Positions 15,710 through 25,077 of a DNA stretch of 40,871 bases are shown here, piece by piece. The notes below the pieces were generated by a model. The model ran no database searches. It worked only from the letters and a program-made list of their open reading frames with translations, and was not told the origin of the DNA. A program made the position numbers and the translations under genes. Position 1 is the first letter of the stretch, and the number at the start of each line of letters is the position of its first letter. The stretch is from Bacteroidaceae bacterium (GTDB taxonomy: Bacteria > Bacteroidota > Bacteroidia > Bacteroidales > Bacteroidaceae): NCBI GenBank assembly GCA_024398615.1, contig JAKSIU010000026.1, positions 1-40,871 of the forward strand. The letters run 5' to 3'.

Positions 15710-17158
15710 ATGCGAAAGATCAAGGAAGCGACAAAAAAGCAGTGGATATACCTGGCCATCATAATGGTCCTGTACATCCTGTTTCTGATTTGGGTAAGAA
15801 GCTGGCTTGGAATCATCATCATTCCATTCATCTTTGATGCCGTAATCACCCGCATAATCCCATGGGACTGGTGGAAAAAACTAAAGAACAAGGCCCTGTA
15901 CCAGATCATGGGCTGGGTCGATGCCATTGTCTTTGCTCTGGTGGCGGTATATTTCGTCAACCTTTTCCTGTTCCAGAACTACGCCATACCGTCATCATCG
16001 CTGGAGAAATCACTTCTCATAGGCGACCATCTGTATGTCAGCAAGGTTGCATACGGTCCGCGCAAGCCCATGACACCGCTTACCATGCCTCTGACCCAGA
16101 ATGTGTTCCCCTGGGGCGGCAAGAGCTACATTGAAAAGCCGCAATGGGAATATGAACGTGTAAAAGGATTCGGAAAGGTTGAAACCGGAGATATCGTTGT
16201 CTTCAATTTCCCCAGCGGAGACACCCTGCTTACCACCCCCCAGTATTCAGGTTTTGACTACTACGGCAGTTTCGTGTATCCGGCAGGACGCGAACTCTGC
16301 AAAGAAGTCCAGATAGACAGCATGTCGCCACTTGAACAGAGAAAGGTCTATGACTTTTATTATAAGGTGGGACGCGAGTACCTTGCCGCCAACAGCAGAC
16401 AGTTCGGAGAAATCGATTACCGTCCGGTTGACCGTCGCGAAAATTACGTGAAACGCTGTGTTGGACTGCCCGGACAGACTCTGGAAATAAGGAACGGGGT
16501 TATCTTCATTGACGGTCAGGCGCAGCAGCAGCCCAAGGAGGCGCAGTGGAACTATGACATTACCCTGATCAACCCCATTCCGGACAAGCTCAGAAAAGAA
16601 CTTGACCTTTCATTCGCAGACCTGCCGGCATCAATGAACAGGCCGGGAACCGTTACCGTTCCGCTCACTGAAGAAAGGGCCGGAGTTCTTGCCAATGAAA
16701 AAATGATTGTTTCTTCGGTAATCCGTCACGACTATTCATCGGACGACACTTGGCTCTTCCCCGTCAACAAGCCAACGCATTGGACCATTGATGATTACGG
16801 TCCTATATGGATTCCGGCCAAGGGTGCTTCGGTGGAACTCAGTCTGGAGAATCTGCCCTTCTACGAACGCGCAATCAAGAACTACGAACTGCATTCGCTT
16901 GAAGTTACTGCCGATGGTACAATCCTGATTGACGGCATTGCCAGCACCAGTTACACATTCTCCATGGACTACTACTGGATGATGGGTGACAACCGCCACA
17001 ACAGCGCGGACTCACGCTTCTGGGGCTTCGTTCCCGAGGATCACATTGTAGGAACCCCGCGTTTCATCTGGCTGTCTCTTGACAAGGAGAAGAAATTCGG
17101 TCAGAAGGGCAAGATACGCTGGAACCGGGAATTCAGGAAAGTCTCCTCCTGCAACTGA
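15710..17158 (+). CDS. lepB: Signal peptidase I with large insertions
   Basis: A 482-residue inner-membrane protease of the S26 family that removes signal peptides. Two N-terminal hydrophobic segments (about 12-50 and 65-90) precede the catalytic IPSSSLEKSLLIGD, in which Ser97 fits the nucleophile. Lys248 in YVKRCVGLPG is the general base, and MGDNRHNSADSR near the end is the conserved box E. The Ser-Met of most homologues is Ser-Leu here. Two large extra segments (about 170-240 and 275-420) make it much longer than the E. coli enzyme. Its stop overlaps the start of the next gene. Confidence 0.92.
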   Translation: MRKIKEATKKQWIYLAIIMVLYILFLIWVRSWLGIIIIPFIFDAVITRIIPWDWWKKLKNKALYQIMGWVDAIVFALVAVYFVNLFLFQNYAIPSSSLEKSLLIGDHLYVSKVAYGPRKPMTPLTMPLTQNVFPWGGKSYIEKPQWEYERVKGFGKVETGDIVVFNFPSGDTLLTTPQYSGFDYYGSFVYPAGRELCKEVQIDSMSPLEQRKVYDFYYKVGREYLAANSRQFGEIDYRPVDRRENYVKRCVGLPGQTLEIRNGVIFIDGQAQQQPKEAQWNYDITLINPIPDKLRKELDLSFADLPASMNRPGTVTVPLTEERAGVLANEKMIVSSVIRHDYSSDDTWLFPVNKPTHWTIDDYGPIWIPAKGASVELSLENLPFYERAIKNYELHSLEVTADGTILIDGIASTSYTFSMDYYWMMGDNRHNSADSRFWGFVPEDHIVGTPRFIWLSLDKEKKFGQKGKIRWNREFRKVSSCN

Positions 17159-17790
17159 TGTCTACCGCTCTGCTTTCATCGGCATACCTGCCACCTGTCA
17201 GTTTCATTGCGGCCATGGCCAGTGGAGCCAATGTGCTCATAGAGCAGCATGACAACTATGTCAAGCAGACATACCGCAACCGCTGCGTCATAGCATCGGC
17301 TTCCGGACCACTCACCCTTACTATCCCGACAGTAAAGGCCGATGCCCCCAAGCAGAAGGTCAAGGACGTGCGCATAAGCGATCACGGAGAATGGAGACGG
17401 CAGCATTGGAACGCGCTTGAATCGGCTTACATGAACACCCCTTTCTTCATGTACTATGCCGATGAATTCCGGCCATTCTACGACAGGAAATGGGAATTCC
17501 TTATTGATTACAATATGGAACTGACCGGGCTCATTCTCAGGCTGGCAGGCATTCCGGTTGGACTGAAACTGACAGAATCATACTGTCCCACTGACCGGCT
17601 TGACAAGAATACGCTTGATTTCAGATCATGGATCGAGCCCGACATCTGTAGGGAATCAGCACCTTCACAACAACCGTACTGGCAGGTATTCAGACAGAAA
17701 TACGGTTTCCTTCCCAATTTGAGTGCAGTGGATCTGCTCTTCAATATGGGACCTGAAATGCGCTCAATTGTCGGCTTTAATCCTTTCTAG
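17158..17790 (+). CDS. WbqC-like family protein
   Basis: A 210-residue protein of the WbqC-like family (SSAYLPPVSFIAAM, then NYVKQTYRNRC, LTLTIP and the WRRQHWNALESAY stretch). Members are found in O-antigen and surface-polysaccharide loci, but the reaction is not established. The ATG overlaps the lepB stop by one base, indicating translational coupling. Its last 27 bases overlap, on the opposite strand, the end of the glycosyltransferase gene. Confidence 0.85.
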   Translation: MSTALLSSAYLPPVSFIAAMASGANVLIEQHDNYVKQTYRNRCVIASASGPLTLTIPTVKADAPKQKVKDVRISDHGEWRRQHWNALESAYMNTPFFMYYADEFRPFYDRKWEFLIDYNMELTGLILRLAGIPVGLKLTESYCPTDRLDKNTLDFRSWIEPDICRESAPSQQPYWQVFRQKYGFLPNLSAVDLLFNMGPEMRSIVGFNPF

Positions 17791-18801
17791 GATCATCTGT
17801 GGAGTAATGGCCGTCATGCAGCGGCAGTCGCCATAGCGACAGGCTTTCTTTCCGTAGATTGAACAGGGACGGCAGCCCATATCGACCTGGACACAATCTT
17901 CCGGCTTCTGTCCGTATCCCAGAAAACCGGCAACGGGATGTGTAGCGCCCCAGACTGACACCACCCTGGTTCCTGCCAGAGAGGCAAGATGCATGTTGGA
18001 CGAATCCATGCTGACCATGACATCAAGCCAATTCATCAGTTCCAGTTCCTGAGAAAACGGATACTGCCCGCTTATCAGGGTCAGTTTGCCGAACCTGTCC
18101 TTCCAATGTCTGACCTGTTCCAATTCCTTTCCGTATGCGAAAACAAAGATACGTGTACAGGTGTCATCGGACTCGAGACCTTCAACGACCTTTTCCATCA
18201 GTTCAATAGGATAAATCTTTCCCTGATGTGCGGCAAAAGGCGCAATGCCTATCCAGCGTCCATACTTGGGACCGACAAATTCCGGAACACTCTTGGGCGA
18301 TTCGGGGAAAAGCGAGCTGAAATCCACATACACAGGCATCCCGGCCTTTTCAAAAACATGCGCATATCTGTCAAAAGCCGATGCCAGAGGCTTTTCCCTT
18401 TTAAGCAGACGACGGGTCACGGCTTTCCGCCCGATTCTGTCCTTACCGATTGTATACACCCGGCTTCCATGCAGTCCTAGACCTATGGAAATGAAACGGG
18501 AACGGAGAACCGAATGAAGGTCAAGCACCACATCAAAATTTCGTGCTGCAAGTGCCGATGTCAGTCGTTTCAGCCCTTTGATACCATGATATTCCTTCTT
18601 GACATCGGCTCCTATGAATTCAAAATTCGACGGCAGGTTCCTGAATAATGCCTCGTGTTTGGGAACAGATATGAAAGTAAGATGATGCTGCGGGTACTGA
18701 CGCAGGAAACTGTCCACCAGAGGTACCGTCATTGCCACGTCACCTATGGCAGAGAACCTGATGGCAAGAATATTGAGACTTTTATTTGACAACTGCGCCA
18801 T
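17764..18801 (-). CDS. Glycosyltransferase family 9 (heptosyltransferase-like)
   Basis: A 345-residue protein of the ADP-heptose:LPS heptosyltransferase family (GT9). The N-terminal ILAIRFSAIGDVAMTVPL is the classic GT9 start. The C-terminal half has the nucleotide-sugar side features SMDSSNMHLASLAGTRVVSVWGATHP, and near the end a cysteine-rich segment (MGCRPCSIYGKKACRYGDCRCM). It probably adds a heptose-like sugar to the lipooligosaccharide core in the cytosol. Its start overlaps the end of the DUF4254 gene by 20 bases; the two form a common Bacteroidetes pair. Confidence 0.9.
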   Translation of the reverse strand: MAQLSNKSLNILAIRFSAIGDVAMTVPLVDSFLRQYPQHHLTFISVPKHEALFRNLPSNFEFIGADVKKEYHGIKGLKRLTSALAARNFDVVLDLHSVLRSRFISIGLGLHGSRVYTIGKDRIGRKAVTRRLLKREKPLASAFDRYAHVFEKAGMPVYVDFSSLFPESPKSVPEFVGPKYGRWIGIAPFAAHQGKIYPIELMEKVVEGLESDDTCTRIFVFAYGKELEQVRHWKDRFGKLTLISGQYPFSQELELMNWLDVMVSMDSSNMHLASLAGTRVVSVWGATHPVAGFLGYGQKPEDCVQVDMGCRPCSIYGKKACRYGDCRCMTAITPQMILERIKADN

Positions 18802-19402
18802 TTTGGGCGTATAAAACCGGATTCAGCAGAGGATCGTTATACATCTTCATCTGACGGTATACCTTCATATACTTGCGGCCATGCTCCATATCATCCAACA
18901 GCATATCAATGGCTTGCGCAAGATCCTCCTTCTGCTCCAGCAGGACATTCAGTTTGTTTCTGCAACGGGTCTTATGAGTATCATCGGAATCGGCGCGGGC
19001 AGCCTCTATGGACATGTGATATATCTTCAGCACCAGGATGGACAGGCGGTCAACAGCCCACGCAGGACTTTCTGTATTTATTGTTGCATCGGATGCCGGA
19101 CTTACCCCTTTGAAACGGTCAAGGAAATAACTGTCTATCTGTTCTACAAGATCAGTGCGGTCCTGATTGGACTTGTCTATCCTGCGTTTCAGAGCGAGAG
19201 CCTCAACCGGATCAATATTCGGGTCGCGGATAATGTCCTCAAGATGCCACTGCACAGCATCAATCCAGTTCTTCAGATAAAGGAAATAGCTGATGCTCCC
19301 TTTGGGATACGGATTGGCAATGGGGGTATCCACATTGTCACTGATGTGATAATCGGCAGTCGCTTTCTCAAATACTGCAAGGCTATCAGCGCTGAAGGAC
19401 AT
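18782..19402 (-). CDS. DUF4254 domain protein
   Basis: A 206-residue protein predicted mostly helical and soluble, recognised as DUF4254 (NPYPKGSISYFLYLKNWIDAVQWHLEDIIRD, ALALKRRIDKSNQDRTDLVEQID). It has no signal peptide. It is the first gene of a two-gene unit, overlapping the family 9 glycosyltransferase by 20 bases. The fixed pairing suggests a helper role in lipooligosaccharide core assembly, but no activity is known. Confidence 0.88.
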   Translation of the reverse strand: MSFSADSLAVFEKATADYHISDNVDTPIANPYPKGSISYFLYLKNWIDAVQWHLEDIIRDPNIDPVEALALKRRIDKSNQDRTDLVEQIDSYFLDRFKGVSPASDATINTESPAWAVDRLSILVLKIYHMSIEAARADSDDTHKTRCRNKLNVLLEQKEDLAQAIDMLLDDMEHGRKYMKVYRQMKMYNDPLLNPVLYAQNGAVVK

Positions 19403-19563
19403 ACTGTTGGACTCGGAATTATTTCAGGCCACAAAAATAACAAATATTCCATATTAAACAAAATCCTTTGCATTAACATGAATAATATGCACATAATTAG
19501 CAGAAGTGTGAAACAAATGTGCAACATGACAGACATTTTCTTGCATAAATCAGGCAAATGGAA

Positions 19564-19571
19564 TTACTTTG
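19564..19571 (+). promoter_or_regulatory. Near-consensus TTACTTTG -7 box of acpP
   Basis: TTACTTTG differs from TAnnTTTG at one position, with a TTG at 19541-19543 exactly 20 bases upstream. It lies 36 bases before the acpP ATG. Confidence 0.5.
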
Positions 19572-19607
19572 CCGGCCTGAAATACAACCAACTTAAAAAA
19601 TACAATT

Positions 19608-19856
19608 ATGGCAGATTCACAGATTGAAGAGAGAGTAAAGGCTATCATCGTTGAAAAGCTTGGCGTTGAAGCATCGGAAGTTACCATGGAAGCCAGCTTT
19701 GCAGCTGACCTTGGTGCCGATTCACTGGACACTGTTGACCTTATCATGGAATTCGAAGAGGAATTCGGAATCTCAATTCCCGATGATCAGGCAGAAAAGA
19801 TCCAGACTGTCGGTCAGGCTGTTGAAATGATAGGCCAGGCTGTTGAAGCCAAGTAA
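19608..19856 (+). CDS. acpP: Acyl carrier protein
   Basis: An 82-residue acidic four-helix protein carrying fatty-acyl chains on phosphopantetheine. The attachment serine is Ser39 in [11 protein letters not shown]; the flanking [12 protein letters not shown] helix is typical. It is followed after 29 bases by fabF, the usual pairing, and probably shares its mRNA with it. Confidence 0.97.
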   Translation: MADSQIEERVKAIIVEKLGVEASEVTMEASFAADLGADSLDTVDLIMEFEEEFGISIPDDQAEKIQTVGQAVEMIGQAVEAK

Positions 19857-19885
19857 TACTGTTTGATACACCCAAAATACTGGAA

Positions 19886-21166
19886 ATGGAATTGAAAAGA
19901 GTAGTTGTAACCGGGCTTGGAACCGTCAATCCTATAGGCTGTTCTGTAGAGGAATTCTGGCAGAACGCAATTGACGGGAAAAGCGGTGCCGGTCCTATCA
20001 CCCTCTATGATACCGAGCAGATCATTGCAAAAGTACGTTTTGCCTGCGAAGTCAAGAACTTTGACATTTCCAAGTATATGGATATCAAGGATGCCAGAAA
20101 ACTGGACCGTTTTGGACAGCTTGCAATGGCTGCGGCCGTTCAGGCAGTCCAGGACTCCGGTCTGGATTTCGTAAAGGAAGACCCCTACCGTTGCGGAGTT
20201 GTCATGGGATACGGTATGGGAGGCATTGATTCCTTCCAGCAGGGCATCGAAACAATTTGTAATCAGAAGAGCAAGGGACAGGAAATCAAGGCCAGTCCGT
20301 TCTTCATACCGAAAATCATCGGTTCCATAGCAAGCGGACTCATATCCATCCGTTTCGGACTCAAGGGTCCCAACTACTCCACTTCATCGGCCTGTGCGTC
20401 CAGCACACATGCACTCATTGATGCGGTAAACCTGATCAGAATGGGAAAAGCCGATGTTTTCCTGTCAGGCGGTGCCGAGGCTGCCGTCACATACGGAGGT
20501 ATCTGCGGTTTCGGAGTGATGCATGCCCTTTCGACAAGGAATGATTCACCGGAAACGGCATGCCGGCCCATGAGCGCAAGCCGTGACGGATTCGTTCTGG
20601 GCGAAGGCGGTTCAGTCCTTGTTCTTGAGGAACTCGAGCATGCCCTTGCTCGCGGTGCCAGAATCTATGCTGAAGTAGCCGGATGGGGCGCTACCGCTGA
20701 CGCTTACCACATGACAGCTCCCGAGCCGGAGGGTCTTGGCGCTGCAAGGGTAATGTCCGATGCTCTTGACGATGCAGGCATGAAACCGCAGGACATCGAC
20801 TACATCAACATGCATGGCACTTCCACCCCGCTTGGCGACATTGCCGAATGCAAAGCCATAGTAAAGGTGTTCGAGGGATGTCTTGAAAATCTCAGTCTCA
20901 GTTCAACAAAATCAATGACAGGACATCTGTTGGGAGGAGCAGGAGCTTTGGAGGCACTTGCCAGCGTACTTGCCGTTTACAACGATATTGTACCCCCCAC
21001 CATCAATCATGCCGATGATGACGTTGATCCCAATATTGACAGCCGCCTTGATTTCACGTTCAACAAGTCAAGGAAAAGACAGGTCCGTGCAGCGCTGTCC
21101 AATACATTCGGGTTCGGAGGCCACAATTCCTGCATCATAGTCAAAAAGTATCCTTCCCAGTCTTGA
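19886..21166 (+). CDS. fabF: 3-oxoacyl-[acyl-carrier-protein] synthase II
   Basis: A 426-residue condensing enzyme elongating acyl-ACP with malonyl-ACP. The catalytic triad is visible: Cys170 in STSSACASSTH, His310 in NMHGTSTPLGD and His347 in KSMTGHLLGGAGALE. Length is about that of E. coli FabF. It lies directly after acpP. Its stop codon overlaps the TTG start of the lipoprotein gene (TTGA at 21163-21166), so the three genes are probably one unit. Confidence 0.96.
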   Translation: MELKRVVVTGLGTVNPIGCSVEEFWQNAIDGKSGAGPITLYDTEQIIAKVRFACEVKNFDISKYMDIKDARKLDRFGQLAMAAAVQAVQDSGLDFVKEDPYRCGVVMGYGMGGIDSFQQGIETICNQKSKGQEIKASPFFIPKIIGSIASGLISIRFGLKGPNYSTSSACASSTHALIDAVNLIRMGKADVFLSGGAEAAVTYGGICGFGVMHALSTRNDSPETACRPMSASRDGFVLGEGGSVLVLEELEHALARGARIYAEVAGWGATADAYHMTAPEPEGLGAARVMSDALDDAGMKPQDIDYINMHGTSTPLGDIAECKAIVKVFEGCLENLSLSSTKSMTGHLLGGAGALEALASVLAVYNDIVPPTINHADDDVDPNIDSRLDFTFNKSRKRQVRAALSNTFGFGGHNSCIIVKKYPSQS

Positions 21167-23223
21167 CTTCCAAACGATCATACAAACATCTGGCAGTTGC
21201 GGCTTTGTCGGTCTCTCTTGCCGCCCTTCTGTCCGACTGCGCTGCTGTAGGAACTCCCGATGGCGGTGCGTATGATGAGACACCTCCCAGAGTAACCGGT
21301 TCCAATCCAAAAATGGAGGAAACCGGTGTCAAAGGAAAAAAGGTTACCATTGATTTCAATGAGTTCATCAAGCTTGAAAATGCAAGCGAGAAGGTCGTAA
21401 TCTCTCCGCCTCAGGCCGAACAGCCGGAAATCAAAGTAAACGGCAAGAAGATACAGATTGAGCTTATTGACTCACTCAAGCCCAATACCACTTATTCCAT
21501 TGATTTCGCTGACGGAATCGTTGACAACAATGAAGGCAACCCATTGGGTGACTTCTGCTTCCGTTTCAGCACAGGCGATTCAATTGACACCCTTGAGGTA
21601 TCAGGATACGTGTTGGACGCTGAAGATCTGGAACCCGTTTCAGGAATGACGGTAGGCCTTTACAAGGACCTGGCCGACAGCGCATTTGAGACCAAGCCGT
21701 TTGACAGGGTGGCAAGAACTGACAGCCGGGGACATTTCACCATACGCGGTGTGGCACCTGGAGAATACAGGGCTTTTGCCGTCATGGATATGGACGGAAC
21801 TTTCAATTATTCCGCACGGAACGAGATGGTTGCATGGTATGACTCGATAATCGTCCCATATTCCCGTCCCGATGTAAGAACTGACAGTATCTTCAATGAT
21901 GACGGAGAATTCGATTCTCTGAGAGTCGTTGATTATATACATTACTTCCCCGATGACATTGTGCTTCTTGCTTCTACAGCCAAACCCGACATCCAGTACC
22001 TGGCACGTTCAGAACGCGAAAAGCATGAGAAATTCTCCCTGCAGTTCGCGCTGCCAATGGACTCCATGCCTGAGATTACCGGCATCAACTTCAATGCAGA
22101 CAGCGCATACGTCCTGCAACACAGCATCGGATTTGACACTCTGACATTCTGGATGAGGGACACATCGGTCTATTATATGGATACCCTTTCCATCACTGTC
22201 TCTTACCTTGGATCCGATACTCTCGGCCAGCTTGTCCCAATGACTGACACTCTTGACCTTGTTCCTAAGGAATCACGTGCGACTATTCTGGCAAAACTGG
22301 AAAAGGAGAAAAAAGAGAAGGCCGAGGAACTGGAAAAAAAGATCAGAAAACTGGAAAAGAATCAGGATACGCTCGCCATACAGGCTTTGCTGGAACCTGA
22401 GCCACCGGCCTTCCTGCCGGTCAAACTTGACGGAGGCAGCTCAATCAGCGTCTACAAACAGATAAAAGTCACATTTGACCAGCCGGTTGAATTCCTGTCT
22501 GACACTGCAGTTCACGTATTTGAGCAGCACGATTCCCTATGGGATGCCATTCCCTTTGAATTTACGCGTGACAGTATTGACATTCTCACTTTCATGCTGG
22601 ATGCAGAATGGCAGCCGGGACAGACCTACAATGTACGCATTGACTCTGCCAGCATTCTCGGAATCTGGGGCCAGATGAACACGAAACTGGAAGAAAAGAT
22701 TTCTTTTGCCGGGCTCGAGGAATTCAGCACACTTACCGTAAACTTCACCGATACCAGACCAGGATACACCGTATGCCTTATTTCTGACAAAAAGATTGTA
22801 AGACAAGCCAAATTGGAGCCAGGCAGCAACAGCATAGACTTTTTCCTTCTTAAACCTGGAGACTATTTCGTTTCGATGTTCGACGATGTCAACGGTAACG
22901 GAATCTGGGATACCGGAGACTGGTATAACCGCCAGCAGCCGGAAAGCACGTATTACATCAACAGGAAATTCACGCTCAAGGCCGACTGGTATCATGAGAC
23001 TGAGCCGTGGAATGTCAGCAGTGAACCGCTTATCACACAGAAGCCTGCCGACTTGAGTGAGGCCAAGACGGAAAAGGCAAAGGCTGACACCCACAAGAAG
23101 AACGTGGAAAGGCTTGAAAAGAAGGCCACCCAGATACAGGCTCAGAAAAAGAAGAAGGAGCAGAAGGAAGAAGAACGCAAGAAAAGACGCGAAGAATTCA
23201 AAGCCATGTTCAAATTCCTCTGA
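21163..23223 (+). CDS. Ig-like domain lipoprotein starting with TTG
   Basis: A 686-residue exported protein. No in-frame ATG exists before codon 51, and the TTG at 21163 gives the right signal peptide: HLAVAALSVSLAALLSDC, with lipid-attachment Cys27. After GTPDGGAYDETPPRV comes an SbsA-type Ig-like domain (about 40-130), then a beta-sandwich segment, a coiled, lysine- and glutamate-rich stretch (about 370-405), further beta domains with a DDVNGNGIWDTGDW loop that resembles a calcium-binding repeat, and a highly charged C-terminal tail (about 625-686). The family is widespread in Bacteroidetes, without an assigned function. The start overlaps the fabF stop. Confidence 0.82.
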   Translation: MTSKRSYKHLAVAALSVSLAALLSDCAAVGTPDGGAYDETPPRVTGSNPKMEETGVKGKKVTIDFNEFIKLENASEKVVISPPQAEQPEIKVNGKKIQIELIDSLKPNTTYSIDFADGIVDNNEGNPLGDFCFRFSTGDSIDTLEVSGYVLDAEDLEPVSGMTVGLYKDLADSAFETKPFDRVARTDSRGHFTIRGVAPGEYRAFAVMDMDGTFNYSARNEMVAWYDSIIVPYSRPDVRTDSIFNDDGEFDSLRVVDYIHYFPDDIVLLASTAKPDIQYLARSEREKHEKFSLQFALPMDSMPEITGINFNADSAYVLQHSIGFDTLTFWMRDTSVYYMDTLSITVSYLGSDTLGQLVPMTDTLDLVPKESRATILAKLEKEKKEKAEELEKKIRKLEKNQDTLAIQALLEPEPPAFLPVKLDGGSSISVYKQIKVTFDQPVEFLSDTAVHVFEQHDSLWDAIPFEFTRDSIDILTFMLDAEWQPGQTYNVRIDSASILGIWGQMNTKLEEKISFAGLEEFSTLTVNFTDTRPGYTVCLISDKKIVRQAKLEPGSNSIDFFLLKPGDYFVSMFDDVNGNGIWDTGDWYNRQQPESTYYINRKFTLKADWYHETEPWNVSSEPLITQKPADLSEAKTEKAKADTHKKNVERLEKKATQIQAQKKKKEQKEEERKKRREEFKAMFKFL

Positions 23224-23239
23224 CTTTATTCTTTCACCG

Positions 23240-25063
23240 TCACACAAGGTCCAGATTCCTCTGCCAGACTCTCACAAAATTCAAACCCCATAAACGGGCC
23301 AGGACGCTCTCATCCAGACCTTCAGCAAGAAGTCGTGCCGTCAAGGATATAAGCCACGAGGCATCCTCAAGCCCCGGCATTCCGCCACCTCCGTCAAAAT
23401 CGGATCCTATTCCGACATGATCAGGTCCCATGACCTCAATCATGTGGACAATATGCCGTACCGCATCTGAAACCGTTGCCTGTCCACCCTTTTTAAGGAA
23501 TCCTGAATACAGACAAACCTGAGCTACGCCTCCTGACTGTGCCAGATCTCTCATAGCCTGGTCCGACAGGTTACGTTTGTGGTCACACAGCAGACGGCTT
23601 GACGAATGGGAACAGATAATGGGTTTTGCACTTACCTCAATGGCATCATAGAAGCTACGTTCCGATGCATGCGAAAGGTCCACCATCATTCCCACACGAT
23701 TCATCTCCATTACAGCCTCACGGCCGAATGCCGTCAGTCCCCCATGTTCGCCCTGACCTCGAGCAGAGCCGCAAAGATCATTGTCACCATTATGGCAAAG
23801 TGTCATATAAGCCACACCACGTTTGCGGAAATGTTCAATCCGGCTCAAATCGGCACCTATGGCATAACCATTCTCAATACCACGCACAACAGACCTGACA
23901 CCAAGTGCCTTATTCCTGTACAGATCGGCAGGAGTCAAAGCCAATGCCGCATACGGGGCACACTCGGCAATCCTTTCATCAAGAAGATCCAAAAGATGGT
24001 CAGCCTTTAGAGTGGCAGCTTTCAATGATTCGGAGTCACGGTCAAGCTGTTTCAGATATGCTACCATGAATGCGGCATCAAGACCGCCGTATTTCATCTT
24101 ATGCAGATCGACAAGCGGATTATAACTGAAAGTGGTGCTTCCATCGGGTGAAGTCTCACCGACATAGTCCCATTCCACCGTCACCCCAGGATTCTTTTCA
24201 AAGAATCTTGCCCCCTTCTCAAAAAACATGGGACAGTCCTGATGGCTGTCAAGGGTCAGGACAGAGCCATGGATTCTGCGTGCACGTTTCAGCAGAGTGG
24301 CCTGGGTGGTCAGCCAGTTGAACAAAGGCATCATGCACCGGTCTCCGTTCAGGATGAAACTTTCCGGATGCCACTGTACAGCCAGTATCTGACGCATATC
24401 GGTACTTTCCATAGCCTCAATGATACCATCGGGAGCCAAAGCCGATATGCGGAATCCCTCAGGGACCCTGCTTACGGCCTGATGATGGAAAGAATTGACA
24501 TTAACCGCACCTGTTCCAAGCAGTTCCGATACAAGACTGTCAGGTTCAAGACAGACCGTGTGGCTTGTATCGAAACGGTTTTCAGTATGCTGGCTGTGCT
24601 CGAGTGATGAGGCTCCATGTTGAGTCCTGATATCCTGATACATGCCCCCTCCCAATCCGGCAGCAATCAACTGCATTCCGCGGCAGATGCCAAGGATAGG
24701 AATATGGCGGTCCAACGCCATTTGAAGAAGCAGCAGTTCGGGAAGGTCACGTTTTTCATTGACTTCAACCATATCAAGCGGTTCCTCACCCAGAAAATCG
24801 GGATCGATATCGGCTCCGCCCGAGAAAACCAGCCCGTCAATGGAATCCAGCAATGACGACAGCGCGCTCTCGCTGTCAAACGGCGGAATGATCACAGGAC
24901 TGCCCCCGGCAGCCAGTACCGATTCGTAATAAGCCGATGCCAATGTACAGTCACCGGCCCTGAAGTTCCCGCTTATACCGATCAGAGGAGCGTTCCAGCC
25001 GAACTCCTCTTTACCAAGTTCAATTTTCCTGAGTCTGGAGCGAAGATCATCGGCCTTTCTCAT
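23240..25063 (-). CDS. Fused glutamine-amidotransferase-like (C26) and membrane-dipeptidase-like (M19) peptidase
   Basis: A 607-residue protein starting at the ATG at 25063; an in-frame TTG at 25081 would overlap the upstream stop. Residues about 25-260 are a class I amidotransferase-like C26 domain (gamma-Glu-GABA hydrolase type) with Cys127 in LGICRGMQ and His232/Glu234 in VQWHPE. Residues about 265-607 are an M19 dipeptidase with all expected metal ligands: H274-x-D276, the Glu of GIENGYAIG, the His of VDLSHAS, the His of ICSHSSSR and the Asp of GIGSDFDG. No signal peptide is seen. A plausible job is stepwise cleavage of gamma-glutamyl peptides, then of dipeptides. The regulator gene lies 14 bases upstream on the same strand. 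Confidence 0.88.
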   Translation of the reverse strand: MRKADDLRSRLRKIELGKEEFGWNAPLIGISGNFRAGDCTLASAYYESVLAAGGSPVIIPPFDSESALSSLLDSIDGLVFSGGADIDPDFLGEEPLDMVEVNEKRDLPELLLLQMALDRHIPILGICRGMQLIAAGLGGGMYQDIRTQHGASSLEHSQHTENRFDTSHTVCLEPDSLVSELLGTGAVNVNSFHHQAVSRVPEGFRISALAPDGIIEAMESTDMRQILAVQWHPESFILNGDRCMMPLFNWLTTQATLLKRARRIHGSVLTLDSHQDCPMFFEKGARFFEKNPGVTVEWDYVGETSPDGSTTFSYNPLVDLHKMKYGGLDAAFMVAYLKQLDRDSESLKAATLKADHLLDLLDERIAECAPYAALALTPADLYRNKALGVRSVVRGIENGYAIGADLSRIEHFRKRGVAYMTLCHNGDNDLCGSARGQGEHGGLTAFGREAVMEMNRVGMMVDLSHASERSFYDAIEVSAKPIICSHSSSRLLCDHKRNLSDQAMRDLAQSGGVAQVCLYSGFLKKGGQATVSDAVRHIVHMIEVMGPDHVGIGSDFDGGGGMPGLEDASWLISLTARLLAEGLDESVLARLWGLNFVRVWQRNLDLV

Positions 25064-25077
25064 TTTACACAATCTTT

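Noticed and set aside
18881-19627. 248-codon plus-strand frame over DUF4254
   Set aside because: DUF4254 is recognised on the minus strand and the frame runs into the acpP start; no domain seen.
22537-23247. 236-codon antisense frame under the lipoprotein tail
   Set aside because: Its Phe/Leu-rich start simply reflects the Lys/Glu-rich coding tail of the lipoprotein on the plus strand.
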